27,277 nucleotides of DNA from JAFMIT01 sp044341215 (GTDB lineage Bacteria > Actinomycetota > Actinomycetes > S36-B12 > UBA5976): NCBI GenBank assembly GCA_044341215.1, contig JBIISC010000016.1:1-27277 (forward strand). Reading direction: 5' to 3'. Positions 22,031-27,277 of the stretch are shown piece after piece. The notes under the pieces are model-generated. The model was given only the letters and a program-made list of their open reading frames with translations. It ran no database searches and was not told where the DNA came from. The translations under genes were made by a program, and so were the position numbers. The stretch's first letter is position 1; the number at the start of each line of letters is the position of its first letter.

Positions 22031-23296
22031 CTAGCCCTTTAAGGCAGCCTTCAGCGCATCGACTCGATCTGTGCGTTCCCAAGTGAAGGTTGACACTGAA
22101 GGTTTTGTGTTCCAAGGAGTACCTGGGACCAATTGCTCGTAGGCGACGCTTTCGCGTCCGAAGTGTCCATAGGCGGATGTGGCACGGTATTGCACAACTT
22201 TCGGATTTAGAAGTTCTAGATCTCTAATGATTGCTGCCGGACGTAAATCGAAAACACTCAACACAGCATCTTGAATTTGTTCGTCAGGAACAATGCCAGT
22301 GCCAAATGTTTCAACAAACAGACCAACTGGATGAGCTTTACCAATCGCATATGCAACCTGAACTTCACACCGAGTTGCTAAACCTGCTGCAACGACGTTT
22401 TTTGCAACCCAACGCATTGCATATGCGGCAGATCGGTCAACTTTGGAAGGATCCTTACCTGAGAACGCTCCACCACCATGGCGAGCCATTCCACCATATG
22501 TATCAACAATAATTTTTCGACCAGTTAAACCTGCATCACCCATTGGGCCGCCGACTACGAATCTGCCAGTTGGATTTACCAAAACTTTAGGTGCTTTCAC
22601 ATCTAGATCTCGCCATTCAGAAGATGCAAGGACTTCATCAATCACGTATTTCTTGATCTCTGGAATCAACGTCTTTTCTAAATCGACTTCTTCTGAGTGT
22701 TGTGATGAAACCACAATGGTGTCGAGGCGAACTGGTTTATCACCGTTATATTCGATTGTTACTTGAGTTTTTCCATCGGCGCGCAGATATCCAAGCTGAC
22801 CTGATTTGCGAACTTCAGTTAGTTTTTGTGCAAGTGTGTGAGCCAGGTGAACTGGCAGTGGCATCAAACTTGTTGTGTCGGTGGATGCATAACCAAACAT
22901 CAACCCTTGATCGCCAGCTCCTTGAGCGTCTAATGGATCAACAGATGATTCGGTTCTTGATTCGTATGCGGTATCAACACCTTGCGCAATATCTGCAGAT
23001 TGTTTACCGATCGAAACTTGGATGCCACATGAATTGCCATCAAATCCTTTGGTGGATGAGTCATAACCAATGTCTAAAACTACGTTTCGGACAATTTGCA
23101 TAACATCTGCAAAACCTTCGGTCGTTACTTCGCCCGCCACATGCACTTGGCCAGTGGTTAAGAGGGTTTCTACAGCTACCCGGCTCTTTGGATCTTGACC
23201 TAGCAAATCATCCAAAATTGCATCCGAGATTTGATCGGCCATTTTGTCTGGATGACCCTCAGTTACTGACTCTGATGTGAACAAGCGATTAGACAC
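22031..23296 (-). CDS. metK: S-adenosylmethionine synthetase
   Basis: Makes S-adenosylmethionine from methionine and ATP; forms a homotetramer in the cytoplasm. The 421-aa protein has 'FTSESVTEGHPDK' (6-18, catalytic His15), signature 'GAGDQGLMFGYA' (126-137), 'TGRFVVGGPMGDAGLTGRKIIVDTYGG' and the P-loop-like 'GGGAFSGKD' (274-282). The start is GTG at 23296 after a good AGAGAGGG. The 40-bp gap to coaBC contains a perfect palindrome but no SAM riboswitch. Its product is the methyl donor for RsmB and TsnR encoded nearby. Confidence 0.98.
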   Translation of the reverse strand: MSNRLFTSESVTEGHPDKMADQISDAILDDLLGQDPKSRVAVETLLTTGQVHVAGEVTTEGFADVMQIVRNVVLDIGYDSSTKGFDGNSCGIQVSIGKQSADIAQGVDTAYESRTESSVDPLDAQGAGDQGLMFGYASTDTTSLMPLPVHLAHTLAQKLTEVRKSGQLGYLRADGKTQVTIEYNGDKPVRLDTIVVSSQHSEEVDLEKTLIPEIKKYVIDEVLASSEWRDLDVKAPKVLVNPTGRFVVGGPMGDAGLTGRKIIVDTYGGMARHGGGAFSGKDPSKVDRSAAYAMRWVAKNVVAAGLATRCEVQVAYAIGKAHPVGLFVETFGTGIVPDEQIQDAVLSVFDLRPAAIIRDLELLNPKVVQYRATSAYGHFGRESVAYEQLVPGTPWNTKPSVSTFTWERTDRVDALKAALKG

Positions 23297-23312
23297 GAAT
23301 TCCCTCTCTTAA

Positions 23313-23324
23313 ACTCCGCGGAGT
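23313..23324 (-). promoter_or_regulatory. Perfect 12-bp palindrome upstream of metK
   Basis: ACTCCGCGGAGT reads identically on both strands and lies just upstream of the metK ribosome site, overlapping a -10-like TACACT (23327-23322). It could be an operator half-site pair or a short hairpin; it has no U-run, so it is not a terminator. Function unknown. Confidence 0.3.
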
Positions 23325-23336
23325 GTAGGAGTTGGC

Positions 23337-24569
23337 CTACTTGTTTGTGAGTAACGACAGGCTTTTGACCACATTGCAGACAGTTTCTGCAATTTTTACC
23401 TTGGTAGTGGTTGCCACTGTGATGGCATCAAAATGAGGGCTAACAATTGTCACGGCATTTTGATCGGACTCAAAACCCACATCTTTACCTACTTGGTTTA
23501 CGACCAGTGCGTCCACACCCTTAGAAGCCAATTTTGTAAGTCCATAATCCAAAGCACTTTGTTTGTCGTCGCCTGTCTCAGCTGCAAAACCAATGACAGT
23601 GAATTTCGGCTTTTTGAGTTCGACAACTTCGCGCAATATGTCTGGATTTTCAGTTAACTCTATTTGTTCCAAGTTCTTGACAGATTTTTTAATCTTGGTT
23701 TTGGCAACTTCACTTGGACGGTAATCTGCAACCGCTGCTGTCATCACCAGCGCATCTGCTTTAGCAATATGTTGCATTACGGCTCTACGTAAATCACTAG
23801 CACTTTCAACATTTACCACGTCAACGCCTGCCGGAACTGCCAAAGTTGAGTTTGCATTAATTAAAGTCACTCTTGCGCCGCGCACAGCAGCTACTGCTGC
23901 GATTGCGAATCCTTGTTTGCCACTAGATCTATTAGTGATGAATCGAACTGGGTCAATAGCCTCGCGAGTTCCACCAGCTGTCACAACAATATGTTTACCG
24001 GCAAGATCTGCAAAATCACCATCTCTACTGAGCGCGTGATTCACTGCAAGGGTAATTTCACTAGGTTCACTCAGTCTGCCCTTACCGCTATCAACGCCAG
24101 TAAGTCGTCCAACGCCCGGTTCAAGGACAACAACGCCGCGTTTTCGCAATGTTGCAACATTTTCAACGGTCGCAGAGTTTTCCCACATCTCAGTATGCAT
24201 AGCGGGTGCCAAAATAATTGGACAAGTTGCAGTCAAAATAGTTGCAGTCAAAATATCGTCAGCACGACCGTGCGTCATCCGCGCCATAAAATCAGCAGTC
24301 GCGGGCACAACCACAATTGCACTTGCGTTTCTTGCAAGATTCACATGTGGAACATTGTGCACTTCAGCCCAAGCATCCGTATGAACTTCGTTTCCAGAAA
24401 GTGCGGCCATTGTTGCTTCACCAACAAATTGCAAAGCTGATTTTGTTGCGATTACTTCAACGTTATATCCAGCTTCGCTTAGAAGTCGAATAGTTTCAAC
24501 GGCTTTAAATGCAGCAATGCCACCGGTAACTCCAACAACAATGCTGGAGCTGCCGGCGGCAGTTGACAT
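23337..24569 (-). CDS. coaBC: Phosphopantothenoylcysteine decarboxylase/synthetase
   Basis: Bifunctional coenzyme A enzyme. CoaC (1 to about 185) is an FMN-dependent decarboxylase with 'GVTGGIAAFKAVE', catalytic His75 in 'HVNLARNA' and 'APAMHTEMWEN' (121-131). The CoaB domain (about 190-410) joins cysteine to phosphopantothenate using CTP; it shows 'VTAGGTREAIDPVRFITNRSSGKQG' (196-220), 'MTAAVADYRP' (276-285), the lysine-rich 'KTKIKK' and 'VIGFAAET'. The CoaC flap reads LTGVDSGKGR, without the ACG cysteine seen in the E. coli flap. Its ATG shares one base with the rpoZ stop (TAATG). Confidence 0.96.
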   Translation of the reverse strand: MSTAAGSSSIVVGVTGGIAAFKAVETIRLLSEAGYNVEVIATKSALQFVGEATMAALSGNEVHTDAWAEVHNVPHVNLARNASAIVVVPATADFMARMTHGRADDILTATILTATCPIILAPAMHTEMWENSATVENVATLRKRGVVVLEPGVGRLTGVDSGKGRLSEPSEITLAVNHALSRDGDFADLAGKHIVVTAGGTREAIDPVRFITNRSSGKQGFAIAAVAAVRGARVTLINANSTLAVPAGVDVVNVESASDLRRAVMQHIAKADALVMTAAVADYRPSEVAKTKIKKSVKNLEQIELTENPDILREVVELKKPKFTVIGFAAETGDDKQSALDYGLTKLASKGVDALVVNQVGKDVGFESDQNAVTIVSPHFDAITVATTTKVKIAETVCNVVKSLSLLTNK

Positions 24570-24835
24570 TAGTTTTCTTCAGCAGGACGGAATTGAAGTT
24601 TTCCTGCTTCAAGTTCTCGCAATGCGATGGACATTGGCTTTTCAGTGCGTTCTGCTGGAACCAATGGTCCAACGTTTTCAAATGCGCCTGATTCCAATTG
24701 ACCGTAGTAAGCATTGATCTCACGAGCACGCTTTGCTGCGTAAATCACTAGTTGGTATTTGGTGCCAGCCAATTCGATTAGTTCATCGATTGGTGGGTTT
24801 GTAATACCTTCTGGACGAGCGGTAGTGCCGGACAT
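24569..24835 (-). CDS. rpoZ: RNA polymerase omega subunit
   Basis: Small subunit that folds and holds the beta' subunit of RNA polymerase. The 88-aa protein shows the actinobacterial signature 'PPIDELIELAGTKYQLVIYAAKRAREINAYY' followed by 'GPLVPAERTEKPMSIALRELEAGKL'. The start is ATG at 24835 after GAGG at short spacing. It sits between gmk (23 bp) and coaBC (1-bp overlap), as in other actinobacteria. Confidence 0.96.
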   Translation of the reverse strand: MSGTTARPEGITNPPIDELIELAGTKYQLVIYAAKRAREINAYYGQLESGAFENVGPLVPAERTEKPMSIALRELEAGKLQFRPAEEN

Positions 24836-24846
24836 TGAACCTCACA

Positions 24847-24852
24847 AATATA
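24847..24852 (-). promoter_or_regulatory. Possible -10 element for rpoZ-coaBC
   Basis: TATATT in the 23-bp gmk-rpoZ gap would start transcription about 5 nt before the rpoZ ATG. There is no obvious -35, so support is weak. Confidence 0.3.
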
Positions 24853-24858
24853 GGAGCT

Positions 24859-25407
24859 TTAAGAGCGGGCGAAGTCTAACAACTCACGCCCGGTGGTTTC
24901 GACCTCATGATTTATGAGTGAAATGTCGAATTCTGACTCTGCGGCAAGTTCAATCTTGGCCACTTCGAGCCGGCTTTGGATTACTTCAGCACTCTCAGTT
25001 GCCCGTCCTGTTAGGCGGTCCACAAGGTCCTGCCAACTAGGTGGGGCGATGAAAACTAGCAGTGCCTGTGGAAACACACTGCGAACCTGACGAGCTCCTT
25101 GCAGTTCGATTTCAAGAATCACGTGCAGACCTTCGTCGAGTTTCTGTCGCACCAAATCAGCGGGTGTGCCATAAAGGTTGCCAGCGAATTCAGCCCATTC
25201 AAGCATCTGACCATCGGCCACAGCCTTTTCAAATACTTCTCGGCTAACAAAGAAATATTCGCGACCATCAATTTCTTCAGGACGCATCGTTCGAGTTGTC
25301 ATTGAAATTGAAACCCAAACATCTGATTGATTGTTGCGAACCCAATTCACAACCGAAGATTTGCCCACTCCACTTGGTCCAGAGACCACAATCAATTTGC
25401 CACTCAT
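24859..25407 (-). CDS. gmk: Guanylate kinase
   Basis: Phosphorylates GMP to GDP. The 182-aa protein has the P-loop 'SGPSGVGKSS' (9-18), the GMP-binding region 'SMTTRTMRPEEIDGREYFFVS' and 'EWAEFAGNLYGTP'. The ATG overlaps the pyrF stop by 4 bp (ATGA). In many actinobacteria the mIHF gene lies between pyrF and gmk; there is no room for it here. The protein starts almost directly at the P-loop strand, with no N-terminal extension. Confidence 0.97.
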   Translation of the reverse strand: MSGKLIVVSGPSGVGKSSVVNWVRNNQSDVWVSISMTTRTMRPEEIDGREYFFVSREVFEKAVADGQMLEWAEFAGNLYGTPADLVRQKLDEGLHVILEIELQGARQVRSVFPQALLVFIAPPSWQDLVDRLTGRATESAEVIQSRLEVAKIELAAESEFDISLINHEVETTGRELLDFARS

Positions 25408-26078
25408 AATGAAGCCGCAATCTCCATCGCAGCTTTTTGAATATCTAAAGCTCCAGTGATTGGCCTGCCGATCACAACAATGTTTGCACCATTAGCAATT
25501 GCTTCTTGTGGGGTTGCAACTCGCGATTGATCGCCAACATCCGCACCAACTGGTCGAACTCCTGGAGTAATCAAAACTATGTCACTTGAAACAACGCCTC
25601 TAATCGCAGCAACTTCATGTGGCGAACAAACTATTGCACGCGCACCGTTTTCAACTGCCATTTTCGCCATGCGTACTGCTAATTCTTCGGCAGACTTTTC
25701 GAAGCCAATAGCTTTCAAATCTTCGCTCGACATTGACGTCAGCACCGTCACAGCTGTGATTCTTGTTTCTGGCAATGCACTTGCGGCAGCGGCAATCATG
25801 GAAGGTCCGCCACTTGCATGAACTGTCAAAAAATCTGGTGAAAATGTGGCAACGCTTTGTGAAGCACCTTTTACTGTGTTTGGAATGTCATGCAATTTCA
25901 AATCCAAAAACAGTTTGCAATCTGTTTGCTTGATAACCTCAATAGCCGCTGCCCCATCACGTAGAAAAACTTCTAGGCCAACTTTCAAAACATCGACCGC
26001 AGGAGCTGCTGCCAATGCCCACTTCTTAACGGTTTCAAGGTTCGGTGCGTCTAGTGCTACTGCGATCGGGGCCTTCAC
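25404..26078 (-). CDS. pyrF: Orotidine 5'-phosphate decarboxylase
   Basis: Last step of UMP synthesis. The 224-aa TIM barrel of the short bacterial type has 'IAVALDAPNLE', the catalytic 'FLDLKLHDIPNTV' (57-69; Asp59, Lys61, Asp64) and the phosphate-binding 'GVRPVGADVGDQSRVATP' and 'VVIGRPITGA'. The start is GTG at 26078, sharing one base with the pyrD stop (TAGTG). It is translationally linked to gmk downstream, so UMP and GMP metabolism share a transcript. Confidence 0.96.
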   Translation of the reverse strand: MKAPIAVALDAPNLETVKKWALAAAPAVDVLKVGLEVFLRDGAAAIEVIKQTDCKLFLDLKLHDIPNTVKGASQSVATFSPDFLTVHASGGPSMIAAAASALPETRITAVTVLTSMSSEDLKAIGFEKSAEELAVRMAKMAVENGARAIVCSPHEVAAIRGVVSSDIVLITPGVRPVGADVGDQSRVATPQEAIANGANIVVIGRPITGALDIQKAAMEIAASL

Positions 26079-27010
26079 TAGTTGTCCCCCTTGTGTGCAA
26101 CGCCAATAACATCTGAGATTGATTCAAATCCATGATTTTCAATCTCTTGGAGCAATTCATTTTGAATCCGCATAGGTGCACTCGGATCACCGAAGGTAGC
26201 CGTTCCAACACTTATCGCACTCGCCCCTGCAGCAATGAATTCCAAAGCGTCTTTGCCGTTGCGAATTCCACCCATTCCCAAGATTGGGAAACTAGGCATA
26301 GCCGCATGAATTTGAAATACGCATCGAAGTGCTACAGGGCGAATCGCTGGCCCTGACAAGCCACCAGTGCGCCCACCTAATACTGGCCTAAGAGTTTTTT
26401 GATCAATCACCATTCCCAGCAGAGTATTAATAACAGAGACTCCATCAGCACCAGCTGCCTTAACTGACTGAGCGATTTCAACTATGTCAGTTACGTCAGG
26501 TGAAAGTTTTGCCAGTAATGGCATTCCAGGACTTACGTTTCTACGTACTACCGAAACAACATCAGCAGCCGATTCAGTATTGCAAGCGAAAACCAAACCG
26601 CGATTTGCAACATTTGGGCATGAAATGTTGATTTCAATTGCTGCCACCGCTGGATGGTCGCGTAGCTTCGACGCTAAACGGCCAAATTCCTCGATGTTGT
26701 TCCCAGCAATTGAAACAATTGTTGTGACTCCACGATCTTGAAGCCAAGCTAAATCTTTTTCAATGAAGGAATCAATGCCCGGACCTTGGAGGCCAATTGA
26801 ATTGAGCATGCCCGAAGGTGTTTCCGCCATTCTTGGAGTTGGTCTGCCAGAACGAGCTTCCAACATGATGCTTTTGGTAACTATTCCGCCGATTTTTGTT
26901 ATGTCGAAAAATTGATCCAACTCTTTACCAGCAGCTGCGCAGCCACTTGCTGTTAGAACTGGCGCAATCAAATTGAGTTTTGCAAGCGATGTTGAACTAT
27001 CAATTGCCAC
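26078..27010 (-). CDS. pyrD: Dihydroorotate dehydrogenase, class 1B catalytic subunit
   Basis: FMN enzyme oxidising dihydroorotate to orotate. Class 1B is indicated by the active-site cysteine in 'EINISCPNV' (Cys131) and by adjacency to pyrK; class 2 membrane enzymes differ. Other motifs are 'PVLTASGCA', 'NSIGLQGPG', 'AGADGVSVINTL' and 'PILGMGGIRNGKDALEFIAAGASAISVGTA'. I chose GTG at 27010 (310 aa). It follows a strong GGGAGGG at good spacing and shares one base with the pyrK stop (TAGTG). The open frame extends to a TTG at 27043 inside pyrK, but with no ribosome site or family sequence there. Confidence 0.95.
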   Translation of the reverse strand: MAIDSSTSLAKLNLIAPVLTASGCAAAGKELDQFFDITKIGGIVTKSIMLEARSGRPTPRMAETPSGMLNSIGLQGPGIDSFIEKDLAWLQDRGVTTIVSIAGNNIEEFGRLASKLRDHPAVAAIEINISCPNVANRGLVFACNTESAADVVSVVRRNVSPGMPLLAKLSPDVTDIVEIAQSVKAAGADGVSVINTLLGMVIDQKTLRPVLGGRTGGLSGPAIRPVALRCVFQIHAAMPSFPILGMGGIRNGKDALEFIAAGASAISVGTATFGDPSAPMRIQNELLQEIENHGFESISDVIGVAHKGDN

Positions 27011-27277
27011 TAGTGCCCTCCCGATTTCGGGGCGCCGAGACAATCAGCAGGCACAGTGCCGATTTCATCCCATCGAACTTTGTCACCGCGAAAAACTGGT
27101 CCATCAGTACATGAGCGAACCATGCGCGTGATTCCATCATCACCAATAACTGGCAAAACACAAGTCATGCACACGCCGATGCCGCAAGCCATACTTTCTT
27201 CAACGGCACATTGACTTATGATGTTTGATTTAGAAGCCAAATCAGCGACTGATTGCAACATTGGCATCGGGCCGCAG
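27010..27277 (-). CDS. pyrK: Dihydroorotate dehydrogenase electron-transfer subunit, C-terminal part (cut by window edge)
   Basis: Carries electrons from PyrD's FMN to NAD+ through FAD and a [2Fe-2S] cluster. Only about 88 C-terminal residues are present, opening with 'CGPMPML'. The cluster ligands are clear: 'MACGIGVCMTC' (C-x4-C-x2-C) and the later 'RSCTDGPVF' cysteine. The frame stays open to the right edge, so the true start lies outside; in-frame ATG codons near 27267 are internal. It confirms that the pyrD product is the NAD+-linked class 1B enzyme. Confidence 0.95.
   Translation of the reverse strand, partial: CGPMPMLQSVADLASKSNIISQCAVEESMACGIGVCMTCVLPVIGDDGITRMVRSCTDGPVFRGDKVRWDEIGTVPADCLGAPKSGGH

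Noticed and set aside
23297..23336. SAM riboswitch upstream of metK
   Set aside because: The 40-bp gap is too short for SAM-I and shows no recognisable aptamer core; only a short palindrome is present.
1..27277. CRISPR arrays, insertion sequences, tRNA or rRNA genes, toxin-antitoxin or defence genes
   Set aside because: Nearly every base belongs to a recognisable housekeeping gene. No repeated spacers, transposase motifs, cloverleaf sequences or terminal repeats were seen on either strand.

Overview
This window is a compact, almost fully coding stretch of core housekeeping genes from an actinobacterium. The gene order is the actinobacterial one, seen for example in Mycobacterium and Streptomyces: infC-rpmI-rplT-tsnR-pheS-pheT-argC-argJ-argB-argD-argR-argH, and pyrK-pyrD-pyrF-gmk-rpoZ-coaBC-metK-priA-def-fmt-rsmB-rpe-ribD-ribE-ribBA-ribH-hisE-hisG. 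Base composition is unusually low for this phylum, roughly 40-50% GC in lines counted by hand. Intergenic gaps are tiny and many start/stop codons overlap. Together this suggests a streamlined, low-GC free-living lineage such as the freshwater acI group (Ca. Nanopelagicales). The lineage is an inference from gene order and composition and has not been tested by phylogeny.

Layout: all genes but one lie on the minus strand, so transcription runs from high to low coordinates. From 27277 down to 11655 runs one long array. It covers pyrimidine synthesis (pyrK partial, pyrD, pyrF), guanylate kinase, RNA polymerase omega, CoA synthesis (coaBC), S-adenosylmethionine synthetase, the PriA homologue, peptide deformylase, Met-tRNA formyltransferase, a 16S rRNA methyltransferase, ribulose-phosphate epimerase, a complete riboflavin pathway (ribD, ribE, ribBA, ribH), the first two histidine enzymes (hisE, hisG) and an SseB-family protein. 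The array meets the only plus-strand gene (DUF1844 family, 11302-11658) tail to tail, with stop codons overlapping by 4 bp. A 187-bp intergenic region follows. It carries the infC promoter and a structured leader with a textbook intrinsic terminator and a competing antiterminator pairing. Then come infC-rpmI-rplT-tsnR, pheS-pheT and the arginine operon argC-J-B-D-R-H, with argH cut by the window edge.

The parts most worth a second look are regulatory. They are: (1) the attenuator-like leader of infC and the probable non-AUG, non-GUG start (ATC) of infC; (2) the argC promoter, with a near-consensus -35/-10, a candidate ARG box between them, and a -10 placed so that the mRNA should begin at the start codon; (3) the same TANNNT-N6-start arrangement in front of hisE, ribE, rpe and def, suggesting internal leaderless promoters. 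Gene-content oddities are the missing argF and argG in the arginine operon and the missing mIHF gene between pyrF and gmk. No mobile element, CRISPR array, tRNA, rRNA or new multi-gene system was found.
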